A stretch of 31,543 nt of DNA. It comes from a bacterium (lineage in GTDB: Bacteria; JAMCPX01). The notes beneath the pieces were generated by a model, which did no database searches, had not been told where the DNA came from, and worked only from the letters and a program-made list of their open reading frames with translations. Made by a program: the position numbers and the translations under genes. Shown piece after piece: positions 7,980 to 15,154 of the stretch. Position 1 is the stretch's first letter. Each line of letters begins with the position of its first letter. Where the stretch lies: the NCBI GenBank assembly GCA_021789095.1, contig JAJYJX010000004.1:1-31543 (forward strand), in the 5' to 3' direction.

Positions 7980-8273
7980 CTAAGATGCTTTATCAGTCCG
8001 CACGGTCAGGTATCTCAGCACTCCTTCGGTAATCTTAAGGGTTCTTTCTGCTTCGTTAATGGCATTCTGCTCGCCTTTTATGACATTCAGTATGTAAACG
8101 CCCCTTTGCTTCCTCTTTATAGGGTACGCGAGCTTTTTTTCACCCAGGTTTTGCTGTTCTACAAGCTCGCCGTTTTTATTTATTGTATTGTTGATCTTTT
8201 CGATCACGGCTTTCATGTTATCTTCAGCAAGCGAACTGTCAATGATGTACATCAACTCATATTTTCTTATCAT
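7980..8273 (-). CDS. rpsF: 30S ribosomal protein S6
   Basis: S6 is the partner of S18 on the 30S platform. The 97-residue chain shows KYELMYIIDSSL at the N-terminus, LGEKKLAYPIKRKQRGVYIL in the middle and EGVLRYLTVR near the end, all typical. A GGGAGGATAAA ribosome site precedes the ATG. It is the first gene of the rpsF-ssb-rpsR-rplI-dnaB operon. A copy of the dispersed 110-base element lies 48 bases upstream of its start codon, so the operon leader may contain it. Confidence 0.96.
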   Translation of the reverse strand: MIRKYELMYIIDSSLAEDNMKAVIEKINNTINKNGELVEQQNLGEKKLAYPIKRKQRGVYILNVIKGEQNAINEAERTLKITEGVLRYLTVRTDKAS

Positions 8274-8321
8274 TTTATCCTCCCTATGGATTTTTCAGCC
8301 CTTCTTTTTGAAGAGCAGAGA

Positions 8322-8434
8322 GTAAACTCCGTTAGAAAGGTCGTGGCCTTAAAGCACGCCCTTTCTATCAGGAATTTAAAATTTATCATATTTTATCTCC
8401 GTCATAAATGGCGGGGCTTTCTAACGGGGTAAAC
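8322..8434. repeat. Dispersed palindromic element, copy 1
   Basis: Ends are GTAAACTCCGTTAGAAAG and CTTTCTAACGGGGTAAAC: an inverted core (TCCGTTAGAAAG / CTTTCTAACGGGG) flanked on both sides by GTAAAC in direct orientation. Inside the left end, GAAAGG-T-CGTG pairs with CACG-C-CCTTTC across a short loop. A second small hairpin, CCGTCAT/ATGGCGG, precedes the right end. The middle holds GGAATTTAAA and TTATCATATT, shared with the other copies. It lies in the rpsF leader region, downstream of the SUMF1-domain gene. Confidence 0.85.
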
Positions 8435-8444
8435 CTCAATGATA

Positions 8445-8473
8445 TAGTTAGGGCAGAATATTTTCCTTGTCAA
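8445..8473 (-). promoter_or_regulatory. Possible promoter for the rpsF operon
   Basis: A perfect TTGACA (minus strand, 8468-8473) is followed after 17 bases by TAACTA, a poor -10. If used, transcription would start right beside the right end of repeat copy 1, placing the whole element in the 5' leader. The weak -10 keeps confidence low. Confidence 0.3.
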
Positions 8474-8524
8474 TTAAAAATTCTGTTTTCTGCATGCATT
8501 AACATCTTTTGATCATCCGGGACA

Positions 8525-9460
8525 TCAGGGTTTTGAAGAGGTGACAGCGCAGCGGAATCCGGTATTAACATATCTGTCAGCCGGAGCAAGGTAGTTCCTG
8601 CTTGATGTGCGCAGTTGCCAGGAAAGGTTAAGATAAGAGCCGCCGCGAAGCACCCTGTACGCGCCCTGTCCGGGCCCTTTCGGGTTTTGCTGAGGCGAGC
8701 CGGAATAATAATCAGCAGCATAGAAGTCGTGGACCCAGTTGTACACATTACCTGCCATGTCCATGACCCCGTACGGGCCTGCCCCTGCAGGATAACTGCC
8801 TGCAGGGCATGTAAAGCCCTTGTTAAAGCATGCCTTGTCCGGATCCCATTCGTTGCCCCATGGATATATCCTTCCCTGTGTACCCCTTGCAGCCTTTTCC
8901 CATTCCGCTTCTGTAGGCAACCTCTTTTTAGCCCATTTGCAATACCTGTTTGCCTGATCCCATGACACACAATTTGCAGGATAATTATCCATCCCATGTA
9001 TTCCAAAATTACAACAATCACCGGCAGCGGGTTTTGTACATGCCCCGGCTGAAACACAACCGGCATAATCAGAAACTGTCACATTGTTTGTGTCTATGTA
9101 ATACGCTGACAGGTAAACCCTGTGATACGGTTTTTCATCATCCCTGCACTGAATATCGGCAGGCGCACAGCCCATATAAAACCAGCCTGCAGGTATATAT
9201 GTCATGCCTGCCTTACTGTGCTTGCGGCCTGCTTTCCCAACCCGTGCAGCTTTTAATGATTTGCGATTGGTTGCAGGCTTGTTCTGTGCTGCAGTGCTAT
9301 CTGATCGTTCTTTACCCTTACTATCCTGCGTCTGAAGACCGTAGGCACGGCCGGGAGAAACATACAGTATAATGCCAAGAGCAGCAGCCATAAAAAATAA
9401 CAGACGCGGTACACCGATTCTTGCGGGAAAAAGCTGCGAAGTATATTTACTGTAAAACAC
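8525..9460 (-). CDS. Exported SUMF1/formylglycine-generating-enzyme-fold protein
   Basis: The 311-residue product starts with GTG at 9460, backed by AAGGAGG six bases upstream. A hydrophobic segment (about 18-35, LLFFMAAALGIILYV) is a signal peptide or anchor, followed by a basic linker to about residue 84. The SUMF1 domain fills the rest: MTYIPAGWFYMGCAP, DEKPYHRVYLSAYYID, ANCVSWDQANRYCKWAKKRL with PTEAEWEKAARG, PWGNEWD, GVMDMAGNVYNWVHDFY, RVLRGGSYLN and the final NTGFRCA. In true formylglycine-generating enzymes a cysteine pair follows RGGSY; here the segment is NLSWQLRTSSRN with no cysteine, so sulfatase activation is unlikely. Eight cysteines in the first half of the domain suggest disulfides outside the cytoplasm. 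The role is unknown. Confidence 0.85.
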   Translation of the reverse strand: MFYSKYTSQLFPARIGVPRLLFFMAAALGIILYVSPGRAYGLQTQDSKGKERSDSTAAQNKPATNRKSLKAARVGKAGRKHSKAGMTYIPAGWFYMGCAPADIQCRDDEKPYHRVYLSAYYIDTNNVTVSDYAGCVSAGACTKPAAGDCCNFGIHGMDNYPANCVSWDQANRYCKWAKKRLPTEAEWEKAARGTQGRIYPWGNEWDPDKACFNKGFTCPAGSYPAGAGPYGVMDMAGNVYNWVHDFYAADYYSGSPQQNPKGPGQGAYRVLRGGSYLNLSWQLRTSSRNYLAPADRYVNTGFRCAVTSSKP

Positions 9461-9584
9461 TTTGTCCTCCTTCCTGCTTTATCTGAACCTCAACACAACA
9501 TTCATAAGCATACTACACAGCATGAAAAGAAGATTCAACAAAAATTATTCCCGATGTCCAGGCATGTTTTATGGGAGTTGAAAC

Positions 9585-9624
9585 AAAAAAAATTCCCCTC
9601 CATCATCTTTGGATAGAGGGGAAT
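9585..9624 (-). terminator. Rho-independent terminator of the dnaK-hsp20 operon
   Basis: On the minus strand ATTCCCCTC and GAGGGGAAT form a nine-base stem around a 15-base loop (9592-9624), followed directly by a run of T residues. It lies about 40 bases after the hsp20 stop codon. Confidence 0.85.
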
Positions 9625-9664
9625 CGAAGGAAGAGGTATAGCTGCTTTAAAAGGCCCTGTGCCC

Positions 9665-10114
9665 TTATTCAACCTCTATATTTACCTGTTTTGGCTTTGC
9701 CGCCTCTGTCTTGGGTATCATAACCTCAAGAACACCGTCTTTGAATTTTGCCTTTACCCTATCCTTGTCAACCGATGTAGGAAGAGTAAATGAACGCGTG
9801 AAAGAACCGTAAGCCCTTTCCATCCTGTAGTAGTTTTCCTCCTTGGTTTCCTTCTCAAACTTCCTCTCTCCTTTCAGGGTCAACAGGTTGTCTTTTACTT
9901 CTATAGAAAAATCTTTTTTATCAAGTCCCGGCAGCTCGGCTTTCAGAACTATGCTATCCTTGGTTTCATAGATATCTACTGCCGGATTCCATGAACCTCC
10001 TGCAAGCTCAATATCAGGGAATCTTACCCTGCCAATATTTTCATCAAACAACCTGTTAATCCTGTCCTGAATGGTGGTAAGCTCTTTAAACGAATCCCAT
10101 TTCATTATTGGCAT
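9665..10114 (-). CDS. Small heat-shock protein, Hsp20/alpha-crystallin family
   Basis: The protein (149 residues) holds unfolding proteins in soluble form for DnaK. After an N-terminal arm with FKELTTIQDRINRLFDE, the alpha-crystallin domain runs from about residue 42 (WNPAVDIYETKDSIVLKAEL) through LTLKGERKFEKETKEENYYR to the conserved AKFKDGVLEVMIPK. A C-terminal extension with KQVNIEVE ends the chain. The open frame extends to 10153, overlapping dnaK, but a full AAAGGAGGTGA site (10123-10133) lies eight bases before the ATG at 10114, so I take that start. It follows dnaK by 22 bases and precedes a terminator, so the two chaperones form one operon. Confidence 0.94.
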   Translation of the reverse strand: MPIMKWDSFKELTTIQDRINRLFDENIGRVRFPDIELAGGSWNPAVDIYETKDSIVLKAELPGLDKKDFSIEVKDNLLTLKGERKFEKETKEENYYRMERAYGSFTRSFTLPTSVDKDRVKAKFKDGVLEVMIPKTEAAKPKQVNIEVE

Positions 10115-10122
10115 ACCCGGGT

Positions 10123-10133
10123 TCACCTCCTTT
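10123..10133 (-). promoter_or_regulatory. Extended Shine-Dalgarno site fixing the hsp20 start
   Basis: AAAGGAGGTGA on the minus strand, an almost full complement to the 16S rRNA tail, eight bases before the ATG at 10114. An in-frame GTG overlaps the site itself and is not usable. Confidence 0.65.
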
Positions 10134-10136
10134 ATT

Positions 10137-12038
10137 TTATTTTTTCTCTTCAAACTCTGCGTCTATAACATCTTCTTTGCCGGAAGATTCACTCCTTGCA
10201 CCTGCTTCTGCTCCTTCCTGCCCTGCACCGGTACCGGTTGACGCTTTCTTGTAAATCTCCTCTGCAAGATGATGTGAGGCCTTTGTCACTTGATCTATGG
10301 TTGCTTTCATCTTATCAAGTTCCCTTCCCTGGAGGACGGTCTTTGCTTTATCTAACGTGTCCTGTACGCTCTTAACTTCATCCGGATTCAGCCTGTCCTT
10401 ATTTTCATTTATCAGCTTCTCGGTACCATAGATCAGATTGTCCAGGTTGTTTGCAACCTCGATCTTCTCCTTGTTTTTCCTGTCTTCATCGGCATGCTTT
10501 TCGGCCTCCTTGACCATGTTCTCCACTTCATCCTTGGCAAGTCCGCTCGATGCCGTGATCACTATTTTCTGTTCTTTACTGGTTGCAAGGTCTTTTGCAG
10601 ACACATTCAAGATTCCATTTGCATCTATATCAAAGGTCACCTCTATCTGCGGTATACCCCTTGGTGCAGGGGGCAGGCCCACAAGCTGAAATCTGCCCAG
10701 TGTCCTGTTATCGGTCGCCATCTCCCTTTCACCCTGGAGTATATGAATTTCGACACTCGTCTGGTTGTCAGCAGCGGTTGTAAAGATCTCACTCTTGCGT
10801 GTCGGTATTGTAGTGTTGCGGTTTATAAGCTTTGTCATGACACCGCCCAGTGTTTCTATACCAAGTGAAAGCGGTGTAACATCCAGCAGCAGCACATCCT
10901 TTACCTCGCCTGATAGTACGGCTGCCTGTATTGCCGCTCCAACAGCTACGACCTCATCCGGGTTCACACCCTTATGAGGTTCCTTGCCGAAAAAGTCCTT
11001 TACCATCTGCTGCATCTTCGGCATTCTCGTCTGTCCGCCGACAAGCACCACCTCATTGATATCGGACGGCTTCAAACCTGCGTCTTTCAGGGCCTGTTCC
11101 ATAGGTCCGAAGCTTTTCTCAAGCAGGTCCATGCACAGCTGTTCCAGTTTCGCCCTGCTCAGCTTGAGGATCAGGTGCTTCGGCCCTGATGCATCTGCAG
11201 TGATAAACGGCAGGTTGATCTCCGATTCCATTGTTGACGAAAGCTCTATCTTCGCCTTCTCGGCGGCTTCCTTGAGCCGCTGGATGGCCATTATATCCTT
11301 GCTCAGGTCAATACCCTGATCCTTCTTAAACTCACTTATGATCCAGTCTATGATGCGCTGATCTATATTATCGCCCCCAAGGTGCGTATTGCCGTTCGTG
11401 GATTTAACTTCTACAATGTTTTCACCGACCTCGAGTATGGATATATCAAATGTTCCGCCGCCGAAATCGTACACGGCAATGGTTTCTTCCTTCTTTTTAT
11501 CAAGCCCGTACGCCAGCGCCGCTGCCGTCGGCTCATTGATAATCCTCTTTACATCAAGGCCTGCTATCCTGCCTGCATCCTTTGTTGCCTGCCTCTGGCT
11601 GTCGTTAAAATAAGCAGGTACCGTTATAACTGCCTCTGTTATCTTCTCTCCAAGGTATGCCTCTGCGGCCTTTTTCAATTTCTGCAGGATCATTGCCGAG
11701 ATTTCCGGCGGTGAATACAGTTTACCCTTTATATCTACCCTTACATCCTGATTATCAGCCGATACAACCTTGTACGGCACCATCTTCATCTCTTCGTTTA
11801 CCTCGCCGTACCGTCTTCCCATGAACCTCTTTATGGAATACACCGTATTCTGTGCATTCGTGACAGCCTGCCTTTTGGCAACCTGACCGACCAGTATTTC
11901 CCCCTCTTTTGTAAACCCTACAACAGACGGTGTCAGCCTGCTGCCCTCTTCGTTAGGAATAACAACGGGTTCTCCCTTTTCAACAAAAGCCACAACGGAA
12001 TTAGTAGTACCTAAATCTATACCTATAACCTTTCCCAT
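10137..12038 (-). CDS. dnaK: Molecular chaperone DnaK (Hsp70)
   Basis: DnaK folds and protects cytosolic proteins using ATP. The 633-residue chain has phosphate loop 1 [16 protein letters not shown] at the start, [44 protein letters not shown] and [12 protein letters not shown] of the ATPase domain. The linker is [16 protein letters not shown], then the substrate domain and a lid ending in [12 protein letters not shown]. Two ATG codons start the frame; the second, at 12038, lies seven bases after AAGGAG, whereas the first would touch it. No CIRCE operator and no clear sigma-32 promoter are seen. dnaJ and grpE are not adjacent; hsp20 follows instead. Confidence 0.97.
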   Translation of the reverse strand: MGKVIGIDLGTTNSVVAFVEKGEPVVIPNEEGSRLTPSVVGFTKEGEILVGQVAKRQAVTNAQNTVYSIKRFMGRRYGEVNEEMKMVPYKVVSADNQDVRVDIKGKLYSPPEISAMILQKLKKAAEAYLGEKITEAVITVPAYFNDSQRQATKDAGRIAGLDVKRIINEPTAAALAYGLDKKKEETIAVYDFGGGTFDISILEVGENIVEVKSTNGNTHLGGDNIDQRIIDWIISEFKKDQGIDLSKDIMAIQRLKEAAEKAKIELSSTMESEINLPFITADASGPKHLILKLSRAKLEQLCMDLLEKSFGPMEQALKDAGLKPSDINEVVLVGGQTRMPKMQQMVKDFFGKEPHKGVNPDEVVAVGAAIQAAVLSGEVKDVLLLDVTPLSLGIETLGGVMTKLINRNTTIPTRKSEIFTTAADNQTSVEIHILQGEREMATDNRTLGRFQLVGLPPAPRGIPQIEVTFDIDANGILNVSAKDLATSKEQKIVITASSGLAKDEVENMVKEAEKHADEDRKNKEKIEVANNLDNLIYGTEKLINENKDRLNPDEVKSVQDTLDKAKTVLQGRELDKMKATIDQVTKASHHLAEEIYKKASTGTGAGQEGAEAGARSESSGKEDVIDAEFEEKK

Positions 12039-12045
12039 AATCATA

Positions 12046-12051
12046 CTCCTT
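12046..12051 (-). promoter_or_regulatory. Shine-Dalgarno site fixing the dnaK start
   Basis: AAGGAG on the minus strand, seven bases before the second of two in-frame ATG codons (12038). The first ATG, at 12044, is one base away and so unlikely. Confidence 0.55.
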
Positions 12052-12059
12052 CGATTTAA

Positions 12060-12118
12060 AAATTAATCACTTATATCCCATCGTCAATATTTGTCATGGG
12101 CGGCATAAGATTTGTCAT
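12060..12118 (-). promoter_or_regulatory. Candidate dnaK promoter with two upstream direct repeats
   Basis: On the minus strand TTGACG (12082-12087) and TAATTT (12060-12065) are separated by 16 bases, a weak promoter. Directly upstream, ATGACAAAT occurs twice (12089-12097 and 12110-12118), 21 bases apart, two helical turns, so on the same face of the DNA. This layout is that of an activator binding just before the -35 box. Confidence 0.35.
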
Positions 12119-12165
12119 TCTATTAAATTGAATTTATTTATATATTATAAACCAATGCGTTAAAC

Positions 12166-12186
12166 TGGAATGGATCTTTCATTCCA
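12166..12186. promoter_or_regulatory. Perfect 7-base inverted repeat, possible operator
   Basis: TGGAATG and CATTCCA flank a seven-base centre, 38 bases before the HEAT-repeat gene. It has no U-tract, so it is not a terminator; it may be a protein-binding site in the divergent spacer or a leader hairpin. Confidence 0.35.
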
Positions 12187-12224
12187 TTTATGTATATATA
12201 TATTTTACGCCGGAGTCTAAATAT

Positions 12225-13754
12225 ATGGACATAAAGAATAAGGGACCTGAAATATCAATACTATCGGAGGTAGAAAAGCTGATAAGGCTGTTTTCTTTCT
12301 ACCCTGAAGGACATAACTACTTAAAAATGGCTTCAGCGCGCATTTTTAATACCATGAAACAGCAATTCGGAGGATTGAATGCTGTAAGGTACGGAATTGA
12401 CAGAAGGCATATATACATAAACGGCAACATGCTCGACGGTTTTGACAAACTCTCTAAGCTGCTGTTTTATAAAAGAATTAAAACTCTTATACTCCATAAT
12501 TCAGCGAGGCCTGAAGACCTGCTTGCATTCGTACAGACAGTATCCCGTGGTGATCTTATACTGCCCAGGGACAAAAGTATTAAGCAGATGCTCTTTGCAA
12601 ACAATGTTTCGGGCATAGAGGTGGAAGAGGTTGATTATGACACGATCCGTGAAGAACTCGAAAATGAAACAGAGCAGCAATCAGAAGCACAGGAGGAAAA
12701 TGTAAACCTGGAAAATGTCGTTCAGGACCTGACAGACGACGAACAGGAAGCGATAAGGCTCGTCAACCTTATAGAAAAAGAAACCAATCCCCAGAGATAT
12801 ACCGATCTGTCTGATGAACTTGCGGCGATAATAAGAAGACTTGTGGAAATAGACAGGTATGAGATACCGCTTATTGCAGTAAGGACATATACCCAGCACG
12901 TATACCAGCAAAACAAAGCGCCCTCGATTGCAGCTACAGCGAGAAAACAGGTTGAAGGTATCTCGATGGAAAAAGGCATGGTCCACCAAATCGCAGTACC
13001 GATAGTGACGGGGAACCCGTATTACTACAGCCTGTCCGTTAAGACTGTAAAACTCATAGGGGAACCGGCAATCGAGGAGTTGGCGGGCAGCATGATCAGA
13101 ACAGAAACCATGCAGTCATTGAAATTCATTGCTGGCGCATTAACGGTATTTCAAAAGCAGGCTTACCAGCACTTAAAGACTGTTATACTGTCAGATAATT
13201 ATAAGGCGGCAGTTATAGCTATTGACGCTGCATCGAATATCAAATCAGGCGCGGAATCTACCATAGCAGCAGGATTAAAACACAAGGACATGCGGATCAG
13301 GAAAAAGGTATTACAGTCACTGTTTGAGCTCAATACCATACACGGCAACAACATGATCGACAAACTGCTTGAGGAGAGAAAGGACCAGAGGCTGGTTGAT
13401 CTGATTATCAGCATGATCGGAAAGTACAAAAGGAACATGTTTGTTTCGGGGATAAAGCATATAATGACGGATGCTGTTTTACCGTATTCCATGAAACATA
13501 ATGCTGTACTTGTTCTGGGCGAACTTGGCAGTAAAGAAGCAGCACAGGCAATTATTGATTCCGTTTTTAACCCCGCTTCTCTTTTGCCAAGGCAGTACCC
13601 GGCCATCAAACTGGCAGCAATAAAGGCACTCGGCGTATCGATGAATGAAGTTGCTATTGCAAATCTTATTAAATTGTTGGAAAGTAATGAGGAGCAGTTG
13701 AGATCGACCACATGGAATACACTTTACGAGATGGGTAAGAGAATAAATGTCTGA
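12225..13754 (+). CDS. HEAT-repeat protein with N-terminal domain shared with the next gene
   Basis: The 509-residue protein has no signal peptide or membrane helix. Residues about 10-145 form a domain marked by RLFSFYPEGH, a central strand pair (YGIDRRHIYINGNML), the helix RPEDLLAFVQTVSR and a closing VSGIEVEEVD. Then comes an acidic Glu/Gln-rich linker (about 146-170). The rest is helical, with HEAT-like units such as KDMRIRKKVLQSLFEL, MKHNAVLVLGELGSKEAAQA and AIKLAAIKALGVSMNEVAIA. HEAT repeats usually bind proteins, so a scaffold role is likely; no catalytic motif is visible. GGAG lies nine bases before the ATG. Its 3' end overlaps the HD-GYP gene by eight bases, so the two are probably made together. 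Confidence 0.85.
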   Translation: MDIKNKGPEISILSEVEKLIRLFSFYPEGHNYLKMASARIFNTMKQQFGGLNAVRYGIDRRHIYINGNMLDGFDKLSKLLFYKRIKTLILHNSARPEDLLAFVQTVSRGDLILPRDKSIKQMLFANNVSGIEVEEVDYDTIREELENETEQQSEAQEENVNLENVVQDLTDDEQEAIRLVNLIEKETNPQRYTDLSDELAAIIRRLVEIDRYEIPLIAVRTYTQHVYQQNKAPSIAATARKQVEGISMEKGMVHQIAVPIVTGNPYYYSLSVKTVKLIGEPAIEELAGSMIRTETMQSLKFIAGALTVFQKQAYQHLKTVILSDNYKAAVIAIDAASNIKSGAESTIAAGLKHKDMRIRKKVLQSLFELNTIHGNNMIDKLLEERKDQRLVDLIISMIGKYKRNMFVSGIKHIMTDAVLPYSMKHNAVLVLGELGSKEAAQAIIDSVFNPASLLPRQYPAIKLAAIKALGVSMNEVAIANLIKLLESNEEQLRSTTWNTLYEMGKRINV

Positions 13755-15105
13755 GAACGAACAATTTAATGAACTGATAACATTATTTACAGGGACTGTA
13801 AAAAACCTGTCGCTCTATCCAAAAACACATCCTACGATACAAACAGCCGTTAAAAAGGTAAACGAGATATTTCACAAACTCTTGGCAACCCGCAGAGAGG
13901 TCGTTATTGCTGTCATAAAGAATACCCTTTTAGTTGAGAAGACCCCGTTCTACACCACCACCAAGGGAATAGAGGAATTTATAGACAGGCTGTCCAGCAT
14001 AGGAATCAACGGCATCGTATTCAACAGGACTATAAACGAGAAAGAGATCCTTATCCTGTTCGAGAGCCTGTCGATACCGCCCGAAGAGCTTAAACAGCAG
14101 AACGGCATAACAGAAAGGCTGAAGATTTTCGGTGTAAAGGGCGTAGAGATAAAAAAGATAGAAGAAGACCTGAAAACAGAGATCTTCAAAACATACACAG
14201 CAGCGAGGGATGAGATCGTTAACATAATGAGCGAACTCAGACTCGGCCGTCTGCCAGAGAAAACAGCAATAAAAGAACTGATAAGGGACCTTCACGACTC
14301 AATGCTGAAAGACAAAAACACGCTGCTGTGCCTTACCATGCTTCAGGATTATGATGAATATACGTTCAATCATTCTGTGAATGTCGGAATATTGTCGCTT
14401 ATGCTTGCGCAGGAACTCGGATTTAAGAGCGACGATTTGTTTTACATAGGGCTTGCAGGTATTCTCCACGATATAGGCAAAACAAGGGTACCGCGCGAGA
14501 TCATATTAAAACCTTCAAAGCTTAACGATGAAGAATGGAATGAAATGAAAAAACATCCTGTTTACGGCAGGGACATCATAAAAGAAATAGGCGGCATAAG
14601 TGACATTACAGCGCATTTCGTTTTATACCACCACTTGAGATATAACCTTGATGGCTACCCTGTATCAGACGGATTGACATCACAACCTGAAGGTTCAAAG
14701 ATAATAGCAATATCAGATACTTATGATTCTATGACAACACTCAGGCCGTATCAGAGACGGTTTGATCCAAGAGAATCCATTGATTTTCTATCCAGACAAT
14801 CCGGTGAGAATTTCTCGCCTGAATATGTAAAAGTATTTATAAAAGCACTCGGCATATACCCGATCGGCTCTGTCGTAAGGCTCGACACCAATGAGGTCGG
14901 CGTTGTGATAAAAACAAATGATACAAACCCGCAGAGGCCTTCAATAAGACTGATTCTTGATTCATCGGGCAATATCGTAAACCAGATAGAGGAGCTGTTT
15001 CTTGAAGAAAAGGATGCATCAACAAGGCAATACAAAAGGACGATAGTCTCCCCTGTTGGAAGTGCCCAGCAGGGCCTGATAGACCTTAACAAATATATAA
15101 AATGA
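13747..15105 (+). CDS. HD-GYP domain phosphohydrolase, predicted cyclic-di-GMP related
   Basis: HD-GYP proteins hydrolyse cyclic-di-GMP or related signals. This 452-residue protein has the N-terminal domain (about 5-142) seen in the upstream HEAT protein, marked by NLSLYPKTHP, then helices and the catalytic domain at about 205-375. Metal ligands are visible: FNHSVNVG (His209), LHDIGK (His241, Asp242), MKKHPVYG (His270) and HH at 295-296. The signature segment is YHHLRYNLDGYP, a variant of HHE-x-DGxGYP: the Glu is Leu and the first Gly is changed, but DGYP is kept. SDTYDSMTTLRPYQR closes the site. A small C-terminal strand-rich segment (380-435) follows. It may act on c-di-GMP or bind it weakly. 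Confidence 0.92.
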   Translation: MSENEQFNELITLFTGTVKNLSLYPKTHPTIQTAVKKVNEIFHKLLATRREVVIAVIKNTLLVEKTPFYTTTKGIEEFIDRLSSIGINGIVFNRTINEKEILILFESLSIPPEELKQQNGITERLKIFGVKGVEIKKIEEDLKTEIFKTYTAARDEIVNIMSELRLGRLPEKTAIKELIRDLHDSMLKDKNTLLCLTMLQDYDEYTFNHSVNVGILSLMLAQELGFKSDDLFYIGLAGILHDIGKTRVPREIILKPSKLNDEEWNEMKKHPVYGRDIIKEIGGISDITAHFVLYHHLRYNLDGYPVSDGLTSQPEGSKIIAISDTYDSMTTLRPYQRRFDPRESIDFLSRQSGENFSPEYVKVFIKALGIYPIGSVVRLDTNEVGVVIKTNDTNPQRPSIRLILDSSGNIVNQIEELFLEEKDASTRQYKRTIVSPVGSAQQGLIDLNKYIK

Positions 15106-15108
15106 ATC

Positions 15109-15154
15109 CAGTTAGAAAGGACGGCGCGCTTTTGACAGGGTGCCCCTGCCGTCT
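15109..15154. repeat. Degenerate fragment of the dispersed element, possible terminator
   Basis: CCAGTTAGAAAGGACG matches the left end of the element (CCCGTTAGAAAGGACG). The rest differs, but GGACGGC and GCCGTCT still form a hairpin at its place. It lies exactly between the converging ends of the HD-GYP and peptidase genes, where the hairpin could help terminate both. Right end missing. Confidence 0.4.

Noticed and set aside
8470-9066. 198-codon frame overlapping the SUMF1-domain gene on the same strand
   Set aside because: It is out of frame with the SUMF1 domain, has no recognisable motifs and no ribosome site.
12039-12224. CIRCE operator or sigma-32 promoter for dnaK
   Set aside because: No TTAGCACTC-N9-GAGTGCTAA and no CTTGAAA/CCCCAT pair; the palindrome at 12166 has a different sequence.
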